NCBI GenBank assembly: GCA_019308705.1
Contig: JAFDHW010000073.1
Location: forward strand, 1 to 8,987
DNA length: 8,987 bases
Direction of reading: 5' to 3'
Origin: Deltaproteobacteria bacterium
GTDB taxonomy: Bacteria > Desulfobacterota > Desulfobacteria > Desulfobacterales > Desulfatibacillaceae
A program made the position numbers and the translations under genes. The notes beneath the pieces were generated by a model. That model was not told where the DNA came from, did not search any database, and was given only the letters and a program-made list of their open reading frames with translations. Position 1 is the stretch's first letter. Every line of letters begins with the position of its first letter. Positions 1-5,936 of this stretch are shown here, piece after piece.

Positions 1-3
1 CTC

Positions 4-92
4 GCCCGATTTCCGCGCTGGCCGCGTTATCGGGGCTCGGCGTACCAAAGTACGCCTTCACCCCTCTCGCCTTGCCAGCACGGAAATCAGGC
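4..92. repeat. Long imperfect palindrome, REP-like structured repeat
   Basis: Arms 4-22 and 74-92 pair at 17 of 19 positions. Inside, GGGG 32-35 can pair with CCCC 61-64, and GGCGTAC 39-45 pairs perfectly with GTACGCC 50-56 around the loop CAAA 46-49. The two outer-arm mismatches (7/89 and 16/80) are C-A on the + strand but become G-U wobbles in an RNA made from the - strand, so the fold is better kept in that orientation. There is no T-run after it, so it is not a standard terminator for either direction. It resembles the dispersed intergenic GTACGCC-core hairpins seen in deltaproteobacterial genomes, but only one copy lies in this window, so repetition is inferred. Confidence 0.65.
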
Positions 93-130
93 TTCGTGAA
101 TAATCCGGGATAAACCTCCACTCCGCCCAG

Positions 131-135
131 AAGGA
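131..135 (+). promoter_or_regulatory. Ribosome binding site deciding the TTG start of mpl
   Basis: AAGGA lies 10 nt before the TTG at 146, the only credible initiation signal in frame ahead of the conserved N-terminal CGTGM nucleotide-binding region. It supports a non-ATG start for mpl. Confidence 0.55.
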
Positions 136-145
136 ACAAACCGCC

Positions 146-1594
146 TTGTTGGACCCGGACAAAAACCGCATACCCAAAAACGCGAAAACCGTGCACCTGA
201 CCGCCGTGTGCGGCACGGGCATGGGCTCTCTGGCGGCCATGCTCAAGGAGTCCGGATTCGAGGTCACAGGTTCGGACCAGAACGTGTATCCGCCCATGAG
301 CATCTTTCTCGAGGAGAGGGGCATTCCCGTGGCCATGGGGTATTCGCCAAAGAACGTGGCCCACCGGCCGGACCTGGTGGTGGTGGGAAACGCCGTGTCC
401 GCGGACAACCCCGAGGTGGCGGGCATCCGGGACCTCGGGCTTTGCTACTGCTCTTTTCCCCAGGCCCTGCAGGAGCTTTTCGCTGCGGAAAAGGATCTCA
501 CCCTGGTCACGGGCACCCACGGCAAGACCACCACCACGGCCCTGCTGGCCTGGATCCTGGCCCGCGCGGGCCTGGACCCCGGCTTCCTGGTGGGCGGCAT
601 CGCACGGGATTTCGGCGCGAGCCACCGGCTGGGCAAGGGAGGGTTCATGGTGGTGGAGGGCGACGAGTACGACAGCGCGTTTTTTGACAAGCGGCCCAAG
701 TTTATGCACTACGCGCCTTCCCGCACCATCCTCACCAGCGTGGAATACGACCACGCGGACATCTACCCGGACTTTGAATCCGTGAAGCGGGCGTTTTCTT
801 CGTTTGCCGCCGGCCTGCCGGAAAAGGGCTTTCTGGTCCACCACGAGGACGTTCCCGTCGAGGTGGTATCCGCCGCCTCCTGCCACAAGGTCCACTACGG
901 AAAGCGCGTCAAGAGCGTGTGGAGCCTGGGGGGGGTGTCCGTGGACCCGCCCTGGACCCAATTCGAGGTCCTGCGCCGGGGCGGGCCGTATGCCCGCTAC
1001 AAGACCCGGCTCATGGGCGTCCACAACCTGCAGAACGCCCTTGCCGCCATTGCCGTGGCCGATGACATGGGCCTGGACAAGGACGCCATCGGCCTGGGTC
1101 TGGAGACGTTTTCCGGCGTGCGGCGCAGGCAGGAGGTGCGGGGTGTCGCGGCCGGGGTCACGGTCATGGACGACTTCGCCCACCACCCCACCGCGGTGCG
1201 GGAGACGCTCGAGGCCGTGCGTCCGCACATTTCCGGCAGGCTCATCGCCGTGTTCGAGCCGCGCACCAACACCAGCCAGCGCAAGGTGTTCCAGGACGTG
1301 TACCCGGACTGCTTCGGACCCGCGGACCTGGTGGTGGCGGCACGTCCGCCCAGGCAGCAGAAGATCGCCGTGGAGGAGCGGTTCTCCTCGGAAAAGCTCG
1401 TCAACGACCTTAAAAAAAAGGGGAAGGACGCCCGCTATTTCCCGGACACCGGCGAAATCGTGGACTTTCTGGCTGCCGAGGCAAAACAAGGCGACCTTTT
1501 GCTCATCATGTCCAACGGGGGATTCGACAACATCCACGACCGGCTTCTGGCGGCCCTGAGGGGCGGCGCCGCTGCGAAGGCGGAGACTGCTTGA
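146..1594 (+). CDS. mpl: UDP-N-acetylmuramate:L-alanyl-gamma-D-glutamyl-meso-diaminopimelate ligase (Mpl)
   Basis: Cytoplasmic murein-recycling ligase that joins the recovered tripeptide L-Ala-D-Glu-mDAP to UDP-MurNAc with ATP, bypassing MurC, MurD and MurE. The 482-residue product has the three-domain Mur ligase plan. The N-terminal Rossmann region carries CGTGM (22-26) and TGSDQNVYPP (41-50), where MurC would have GIGGxGM. The ATP loop is GTHGKTTT (123-130), followed by EGDEYDSAFF (171-180), HNLQN (293-297), DDFAHHPTA (342-350) and EPRTNT (371-376). VYPPM and EGDEYDSAFFDKR are typical of Mpl rather than MurC. Length is close to the roughly 455-residue E. coli enzyme, with a short extra N-terminus and an alanine-rich tail. 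The start is TTG behind AAGGA. It is the first gene of an apparent unit with two lipoprotein genes; the next ATG lies 11 nt after its stop. An A8 run (1412-1419) inside the gene is unusual for this GC-rich sequence. Confidence 0.93.
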   Translation: MLDPDKNRIPKNAKTVHLTAVCGTGMGSLAAMLKESGFEVTGSDQNVYPPMSIFLEERGIPVAMGYSPKNVAHRPDLVVVGNAVSADNPEVAGIRDLGLCYCSFPQALQELFAAEKDLTLVTGTHGKTTTTALLAWILARAGLDPGFLVGGIARDFGASHRLGKGGFMVVEGDEYDSAFFDKRPKFMHYAPSRTILTSVEYDHADIYPDFESVKRAFSSFAAGLPEKGFLVHHEDVPVEVVSAASCHKVHYGKRVKSVWSLGGVSVDPPWTQFEVLRRGGPYARYKTRLMGVHNLQNALAAIAVADDMGLDKDAIGLGLETFSGVRRRQEVRGVAAGVTVMDDFAHHPTAVRETLEAVRPHISGRLIAVFEPRTNTSQRKVFQDVYPDCFGPADLVVAARPPRQQKIAVEERFSSEKLVNDLKKKGKDARYFPDTGEIVDFLAAEAKQGDLLLIMSNGGFDNIHDRLLAALRGGAAAKAETA

Positions 1595-1605
1595 GAGGGA
1601 GCGGA

Positions 1606-2568
1606 ATGAAAAAGGCCTTGATTCTTCTTTTTGCCGCGGCCGTATCGGCGGCCTTTTTCTCTGGATGCGGCCCGAAGGTCGTGTGTCCCACCGTGCACCC
1701 CGGCTTGAAGACCATGCAAAACAGCCTGGGCATGGAATTCGTGTGGGTGCCGGCCGGCACCTTCTACATGGGCAGCCCCCCGTGGGAGCCGGGCCGGTCG
1801 GACGGCGAAACCCGCCACAAGGTGATCCTCACCAAGGGGTTCTACATCCAGACCACCGAGGTGACCCAGGGCCAGTGGCAGAAAGTCATGGGGTACAACC
1901 CCTCCCGGTTCTCCCAGTGCGGCGCGGACTGTCCCGCGGAGAACATGGACTACGACGAGATCCTTGCGTTCATCGCCAAGCTGAACGAGATGGAGGGCAC
2001 GGACCGCTACCGGCTGCCCACGGAGGCGGAATGGGAATACGCCTGCCGGGCGGGCACCGAAACTCCTTTTGCCTATGGCGAATGCCTCACCACGGAGTTC
2101 GCCAACTACGACGGGGGCTATCCCCTGGAGGGATGCCGGAAAGGGGTGTTTAGGAATCGGACCCTGCCGGTGAAATCCTTTCCCCCCAACGCGTGGGGCC
2201 TGTACGATATGCACGGCAACGTGTTCGAAGCTTGCCAGGACTGGTACGAAACCTACGCCATCGACCGGGATATCTCCGTGAAGGGCGAGGAAAACGAGGA
2301 AATCTTGAAGATGATTCGGGAAAAGGCGGAAAAGGACAGCGAGGGCAAGATCCTGGCCAAGGACCCGGACCAGGCCCCGCAAGTGGACCCCACCGGCCCG
2401 GAAACCGGGCAGCGCAAGGTGTACCGCGGCGGAGCCTGGTCCTCGGACGCCAAGTTCTGCCGCTCGGCCAGAAGGAGCCGGTTTGACCCCAGCCCGGGAA
2501 GCTACCTGCGGGGCTTCAGGCTGGTGGCCGATGAAGTCCCCGGCGCGACCGGAAACCAGGGAGAGTGA
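1606..2568 (+). CDS. SUMF1/FGE-sulfatase-fold lipoprotein, paralogue 1
   Basis: Predicted secreted lipoprotein of 320 residues. MKK plus a hydrophobic stretch leads to a lipobox-like FSGC with Cys21; the following Gly does not signal inner-membrane retention, so outer-membrane anchoring is likely. The rest is a formylglycine-generating-enzyme-like domain: GMEFVWVPAGTFYMGS (42-57), TEVTQGQW (84-91), RLPTEAEWEYACRAG (136-150), NAWGLYDMHGNV (195-206), RGGAW (274-278) and LRGFRL (301-306). The region that holds the two catalytic cysteines of true FGE reads AKFCRSARRS (282-291), with serine where the second cysteine should be, so sulfatase-activating chemistry is unlikely. A lysine- and glutamate-rich insert (about 220-259) splits the loop before DPTGP. 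An in-frame TTG at 1591 exists, but the ATG at 1606 follows AGGGAG and starts a proper signal peptide. The true function is unknown; binding or scaffolding by the C-type-lectin-like fold is possible. Confidence 0.85.
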   Translation: MKKALILLFAAAVSAAFFSGCGPKVVCPTVHPGLKTMQNSLGMEFVWVPAGTFYMGSPPWEPGRSDGETRHKVILTKGFYIQTTEVTQGQWQKVMGYNPSRFSQCGADCPAENMDYDEILAFIAKLNEMEGTDRYRLPTEAEWEYACRAGTETPFAYGECLTTEFANYDGGYPLEGCRKGVFRNRTLPVKSFPPNAWGLYDMHGNVFEACQDWYETYAIDRDISVKGEENEEILKMIREKAEKDSEGKILAKDPDQAPQVDPTGPETGQRKVYRGGAWSSDAKFCRSARRSRFDPSPGSYLRGFRLVADEVPGATGNQGE

Positions 2569-2570
2569 CC

Positions 2571-3515
2571 ATGCCTGTTTTATCCCACCTGCCAAGGACC
2601 CTGCTGGCGGCCGCGGTTGTCCTCGTTTTTTCGGCGGCCGGGTGCGCCAGCATCGAGGAAGTGTACATCGGCATGAACGACGGGCCTCCCTTGCTCAAGG
2701 ACGAATGCCGCACCGCAAGGGATATGATCAAAAAGCGCCTTAAGAAGAAAACCAATTCCGTGGGCATGGAATTCGTGTACATCGAGCCCGGCGTTTTCCA
2801 GATGGGCAGCCCGGTCCATGAACTGCAGCGGTTCTCCAATGAACACCTCCACGAAGTGACCATAAGCACCGGCTTTTACCTGCAGACCACCGAGGTCACC
2901 CAGAAGCAATGGCTTGCCGTCATGGGCACCCGGCCCTCCCATTTCATGGGGTGCGGAGAGGAGTGCCCGGTGGAAAACATCTCTTGGGAGCAGGCCAACG
3001 AGTTCATCCGGAAACTCAACGAAATGGAAAACACGGACAAGTACAGGCTGCCCACGGAAGCGGAGTGGGAATACGCCTGCCGGGCGGGCACCGAAACCCC
3101 CTTTGCCTTCGGCAAGTGCCTGTCCACCAAGAACGCCAACTACGACGGCAGATACCCCCTTTCCGTCGACATGGCCGCCCAGGTGCGGGAAATCGACCCC
3201 GAGCACCTGTACCGCTGCCCAAAAGGCAAGTTCCGGGGCGAACCCATTCCCGTGGGCCGGCTGGCCCCCAACGCATGGGGCCTGTACGACATGCACGGCA
3301 ACGTCATGGAATACTGCGCGGACGTGTATGGGCCCTATCCGCGCGGAGCCGTGACCGATCCCGCCGGGCCCCTGCCCCTGCCCGGGGACCAGCGCGTAAC
3401 CCGGGGCGGCTCCTGGGCCTCGGACGCCCGCTATTGCCGTTCCGCGGCCCGCAAAGCGGTCCATCCCGCATCCGCCAGTTACCTTCGGGGATTCCGCGTG
3501 CTCATGGAAAAATAG
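2571..3515 (+). CDS. SUMF1/FGE-sulfatase-fold lipoprotein, paralogue 2
   Basis: Tandem paralogue of the preceding gene, 314 residues, starting at ATG behind AGGGAG, 2 nt after the previous stop. The signal peptide ends at AAGC with Cys25 (alanine at -3 is a less usual lipobox), followed by a charged linker (KKRLKKK, 54-60). The FGE-like domain has GMEFVYIEPGVFQMGS (65-80), TEVTQKQW (107-114), RLPTEAEWEYACRAG (159-173), NAWGLYDMHGNV (234-245), RGGSW (278-282) and LRGFRV (305-310). The CGEECP element (128-133) matches CGADCP in paralogue 1 and may form a disulfide. The catalytic-cysteine region reads ARYCRSAARK (286-295), again with serine at the second catalytic position. It lacks the charged insert of paralogue 1 but has a longer loop at about 199-220. 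It is the last gene before an intrinsic terminator. Substrate or partner is unknown. Confidence 0.85.
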   Translation: MPVLSHLPRTLLAAAVVLVFSAAGCASIEEVYIGMNDGPPLLKDECRTARDMIKKRLKKKTNSVGMEFVYIEPGVFQMGSPVHELQRFSNEHLHEVTISTGFYLQTTEVTQKQWLAVMGTRPSHFMGCGEECPVENISWEQANEFIRKLNEMENTDKYRLPTEAEWEYACRAGTETPFAFGKCLSTKNANYDGRYPLSVDMAAQVREIDPEHLYRCPKGKFRGEPIPVGRLAPNAWGLYDMHGNVMEYCADVYGPYPRGAVTDPAGPLPLPGDQRVTRGGSWASDARYCRSAARKAVHPASASYLRGFRVLMEK

Positions 3516-3537
3516 GTCCCCTGAACGGCATGTTCCC

Positions 3538-3566
3538 GCCCCCTTGCCCGGCAAGGGGGCTTTTTT
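3538..3566 (+). terminator. Intrinsic terminator of the mpl-lipoprotein unit
   Basis: A perfect 10-bp stem, GCCCCCTTGC (3538-3547) with GCAAGGGGGC (3551-3560), closes a 3-nt loop and is followed directly by six T (3561-3566). It lies 22 nt after the lipoprotein stop codon and cleanly separates that unit from birA. Its T-tract touches the candidate BirA operator. Confidence 0.92.
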
Positions 3567-3596
3567 GTTGACCAACGGGCCGGAAATGGTTAACCA
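3565..3596 (+). promoter_or_regulatory. Candidate BirA operator before birA-bioYMN
   Basis: Half-sites TTGTTGACC (3565-3573) and GGTTAACCA (3588-3596) are separated by 14 nt and are inverted repeats at 7 of 9 positions. Each also matches 7 of 9 positions of the known BirA signal, TTGTAAACC and GGTTTACAA, recalled with a spacer of about 14-16 nt. The position immediately before a birA gene with an N-terminal helix-turn-helix is what autoregulation would require. The site is made of two small palindromes, GTTGACCAAC (3567-3576) and ATGGTTAACCAT (3586-3597), whose centres lie 20 bp apart. Confidence 0.6.
3568..3596 (+). promoter_or_regulatory. Possible birA promoter overlapping the operator
   Basis: TTGACC (3568-3573) is a 5-of-6 match to a sigma70 -35 box. 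With a 17-nt spacer the -10 position is TAACCA (3591-3596), a poor match. Only 39 bp lie between the terminator T-tract and the birA ATG, so a birA promoter must be roughly here unless the genes are served by readthrough. A start site near 3603 would give almost no leader. Confidence 0.35.
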
Positions 3597-3605
3597 TCCG
3601 CTTCC

Positions 3606-4559
3606 ATGGAGTTAACGCCCAAGGCAAGAATCCTGGAGCAACTGCGCCTTGCGCGGACCGCGGTTTCCGGGGAGGTGCTCAGCCACCAGCTTTCCATGAG
3701 CCGGGTGGCGGTCTGGAAGCACGTGAACGCCCTGCGGGAGCGGGGTTACCCTATCGCCGCCACCTGCGCGGGATACGCGCTCACCGGGGAGGTCGACCTT
3801 TTGTACCCGTGGGAGTTCGGTGCGCGCGAGCCGTTGGTCCGCTATTTCCCGGAAATCCCCTCCACCATGGACGAGGCCAGGAAACTGGCCTTTGCCGGGT
3901 GCCCGGGAAACACGGTGGTGGTGGCCGGCCGCCAGACCAGGGGCAAGGGCCGGTTGGACAGGGAATGGGAATCCGGGGAAGGGGGGCTTTTTTTCACCCT
4001 GGTTCTCCGGCCGGACCTGCCGGTGTTGTCCGCTTTCCGGGCGATGTTCGCCGCCTCGGCCTCCATGGCCCGCGTGGTCGAGGAGGTTTGCGGGCTCCCC
4101 GCCCGGGTCAAATGGCCCAACGACATCCTGGTGCACGGCAAAAAAGTCTGCGGCATGCTCTCGGAGCTGCACTGCTCCGGCAACCGGGTGGGGCACGTAA
4201 ACCTGGGCGTGGGCTTGAACGTGAACAACGAGCCACGGGTGGAAAACGCGGCCAGCCTGGCGGGCCTGGCGGGGAGGCCGTTTCTGCGCAAACGTATCCT
4301 TTCCGCGTTTCTGGACGACTTTCTTCCCCGGGTGCCCCACCTGGAAACCGAGGACGTCATGGGGCCCTGGAGGGAACGTTCCGACACGCTGGGCCGGGCG
4401 GTGAAGATCGCTTCCAGAAACGAGGACCTTTTCGGCGTGGCGCGTGACGTGGACGAACAGGGCGCGTTGGTGGTGGAGCGGCAGGACGGCACGATGGCCG
4501 CCATAACCTGCGGGGACTGCATCCACCTGCGGCCCGCAGAACAGGAGAAAAGCACATGA
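3606..4559 (+). CDS. birA: Bifunctional biotin protein ligase / biotin operon repressor BirA
   Basis: Activates biotin to biotinyl-AMP, transfers it to the acceptor lysine of biotin-dependent carboxylases, and in bifunctional members represses biotin genes. The 317 residues show all three domains. Residues about 6-60 form the winged helix-turn-helix (SGEVLSHQLSMSRVAVWKHV, 21-40). The catalytic core has the adenylate loop GKGRLDREW (113-121; GRGRRGRKW in E. coli), KWPNDI (169-174), the likely catalytic Lys180 in GKKVCGML, and GVGLNVNN (201-208). The C-terminal SH3-like domain includes GRAVKIASRNEDLFGVARDV (263-282). The helix-turn-helix indicates the repressor-type (class II) enzyme. The start ATG has no good Shine-Dalgarno sequence, which fits a very short leader. 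It is the first gene of birA-bioY-bioM-bioN; its stop overlaps bioY as ATGA. A G6-C-T7 tract (3981-3994) lies in the coding region without disrupting the frame. Confidence 0.95.
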   Translation: MELTPKARILEQLRLARTAVSGEVLSHQLSMSRVAVWKHVNALRERGYPIAATCAGYALTGEVDLLYPWEFGAREPLVRYFPEIPSTMDEARKLAFAGCPGNTVVVAGRQTRGKGRLDREWESGEGGLFFTLVLRPDLPVLSAFRAMFAASASMARVVEEVCGLPARVKWPNDILVHGKKVCGMLSELHCSGNRVGHVNLGVGLNVNNEPRVENAASLAGLAGRPFLRKRILSAFLDDFLPRVPHLETEDVMGPWRERSDTLGRAVKIASRNEDLFGVARDVDEQGALVVERQDGTMAAITCGDCIHLRPAEQEKST

Positions 4560-5182
4560 AACCAGGAAAGACCCGAGCCGCCGCCCAGGACCTTCCCTCC
4601 CTGGAATCCGTGCGGAACATGGTGCTGGCGTCTTTGTTGGCCGCGCTCATGGCCGCGGGCGCGTGGATCGCCGTGCCCGTGGGGCCGGTGCCCGTCGTGC
4701 TCCAGAACATGTTCGTACTGCTGGCGGGCCTGCTCCTCGGCCCTCGGTGGGGCGCGGCCTCCGTGGCCGTGTATTTGCTGGCCGGGCTGGCCGGGCTTCC
4801 CGTTTTCTCCGGCGGGGGAGGGGGGCCGGGGCATTTCCTTGGCCCCACGGGGGGATACCTTGTCGCCTATCTTCCGGCCGTGTGGCTGGTAGGGTTGTTG
4901 TCCAACGCCGGCGGCCGTGTGCAGGACGCAAACCACCGCCCTGGGCGGGCCATGGCGATGGACGTCCTTGCCATGGCGGTGGGCATGATCCTGGTGTACG
5001 CCCTGGGCGTGGCGCGCCTCCAGGCCGTGACCCGGCTTCCCTGGAACCGGGCCGTGGCGCTGGGCATGCTGCCCTTTTTGCCGGGCGACGCCCTGAAGAT
5101 CGCCGCGGCCGCGGCCATCGCACGCATGGCCAGGCCCCTCCTTGGCCGGGAAAACGCCCCGGCCCCTGGTCCCCATGGATGA
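4556..5182 (+). CDS. bioY: BioY, biotin-binding S component of ECF transporter
   Basis: Integral membrane substrate-binding subunit of the energy-coupling-factor biotin importer, 208 residues with several hydrophobic helices. Family motifs are clear: PVGPVPVVLQN (41-51), LLGPRWG (60-66), YLLAGLAGLPVFSGG (73-87), LGPTGGYLV (95-103) and PFLPGDALKI (173-182). Length is slightly above the usual 190 or so, because of an N-terminal extension of about 20 polar residues and a proline-rich tail. The start ATG overlaps the birA stop by 4 nt and has AGGAG (4543-4547) 8 nt upstream. The 3' end overlaps bioM by 8 nt. Adjacent bioM and bioN mean it probably works as part of the three-component BioMNY system rather than alone, giving high-affinity uptake. 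Confidence 0.95.
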   Translation: MKPGKTRAAAQDLPSLESVRNMVLASLLAALMAAGAWIAVPVGPVPVVLQNMFVLLAGLLLGPRWGAASVAVYLLAGLAGLPVFSGGGGGPGHFLGPTGGYLVAYLPAVWLVGLLSNAGGRVQDANHRPGRAMAMDVLAMAVGMILVYALGVARLQAVTRLPWNRAVALGMLPFLPGDALKIAAAAAIARMARPLLGRENAPAPGPHG

Positions 5183-5936
5183 CCGGCTCCAACCCATAGT
5201 GCGGATGGAGGCCGTGTCCCATTGCTTTGCCGATGGTTCCACGGGCCTCTCCCGTGTGTCTTTGGACGTCGCACCCGGCGAGTTTGTGGTGCTGTGCGGA
5301 AAGAACGGGTCCGGCAAGACCACCCTCATTCGCCACATGAACGCCCTGCTCCTGCCCACCAAGGGCGTTGTGCTGGTGGCGGGAAAGGACACCAGAAAGC
5401 ACCCCGCCAACGCCCGGCGCATGGTGGGCATGGTGTTTTCCGACGCGGACGCCCAGATCGTGGGGGAAACCGTGGCCGACGACGCGGCCTTCGGCCCGGA
5501 GAACTTGGGCATGCCCCACCAAGAGGTGAAGGCGCGCGTGGAGGCAGCCCTTTCCGCCGTGGGCCTTTCCCACCTGGCCCATCGGCCGCCGCATTTGCTT
5601 TCCGGGGGCGAGAAGCGCCGCCTGGCCATCGCCGGGGTGCTGGCCGTGGACCCCGGGGTGGTGGTGTTTGACGAGCCGTTTTCCAACCTGGATTTTCCGG
5701 GGATCGTCCAGGTGCTGGAGCAAATGGAGCGGCTGCGTGCCCGAGGCGTGGCCCTGGTGGTGGCCACCCACGAGCTGGAAAAGGTGGCGGCCATGGCGGA
5801 CAGGCTGGTGGTCCTGGACCAGGGCCGCATCGCAGCGAAGGGGCCGTTTGCCGAGGTCGCCGTGGGGCTGGAGGCCTTCGGGGTGCGTACGCCGCCGGCC
5901 GCCGGCCGCGGAGGTTTTGACCCATGGCATACCTAG
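5175..5936 (+). CDS. bioM: BioM, ATPase subunit of the ECF biotin transporter
   Basis: Cytoplasmic ABC ATPase (EcfA/CbiO type, 253 residues) that powers biotin import with BioN and BioY. It has Walker A GKNGSGKT (42-49), signature LSGGEKRR (142-149), Walker B VVVFDEP with Glu167 (162-168), D-loop SNLD (170-173) and H-loop His199 in VATHEL. IVGETVADDAAFGPENLG (95-112) is the characteristic ECF-type segment after the Q-loop. The residue normally glutamine in VFQ is serine here (VFSDADAQ, Ser89), an odd substitution at a contact point with the transmembrane subunit. The ATG at 5175 is preferred: it overlaps the bioY stop by 8 nt and gives a normal N-terminus. A TTG at 5142 and an ATG at 5205 are in-frame alternatives, and none has a strong ribosome binding site, so translational coupling is likely. 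With one ATPase gene, a homodimer is expected. Confidence 0.92.
   Translation: MDDRLQPIVRMEAVSHCFADGSTGLSRVSLDVAPGEFVVLCGKNGSGKTTLIRHMNALLLPTKGVVLVAGKDTRKHPANARRMVGMVFSDADAQIVGETVADDAAFGPENLGMPHQEVKARVEAALSAVGLSHLAHRPPHLLSGGEKRRLAIAGVLAVDPGVVVFDEPFSNLDFPGIVQVLEQMERLRARGVALVVATHELEKVAAMADRLVVLDQGRIAAKGPFAEVAVGLEAFGVRTPPAAGRGGFDPWHT

Noticed and set aside
99..104. AATAAT as a -10 box for mpl
   Set aside because: The only -35-like sequence (TTGCCA 72-77) lies 21 nt away, which is too far, and it is inside the palindrome arm. Not strong enough to call.
58..426. A - strand frame of 122 codons reaching into the palindrome
   Set aside because: It lies mostly opposite the start of mpl, and its product has no recognisable motif.
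146..1594. MurC instead of Mpl
   Set aside because: The N-terminal CGTGM, NVYPPM and EGDEYDSAFFDKR segments match Mpl rather than MurC, which has GIGGxGM and a different central motif.
1606..3515. Sulfatase-activating formylglycine-generating enzymes
   Set aside because: The catalytic cysteine pair is absent in both proteins, both are lipid-anchored, and no sulfatase gene is nearby.
3981..3994. G6-C-T7 tract in birA as a phase-variable site or internal terminator
   Set aside because: The frame is intact, no complementary stem precedes the T-run, and birA is a housekeeping gene. Tracts of this length are unremarkable without variation data.
3842..5830. A 662-codon open frame on the - strand, opposite birA, bioY and bioM
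   Set aside because: It spans three well-identified + strand genes, has a low-complexity Arg/Pro/Gly/Ser composition typical of antisense frames in GC-rich DNA, and shows no recognisable domain.
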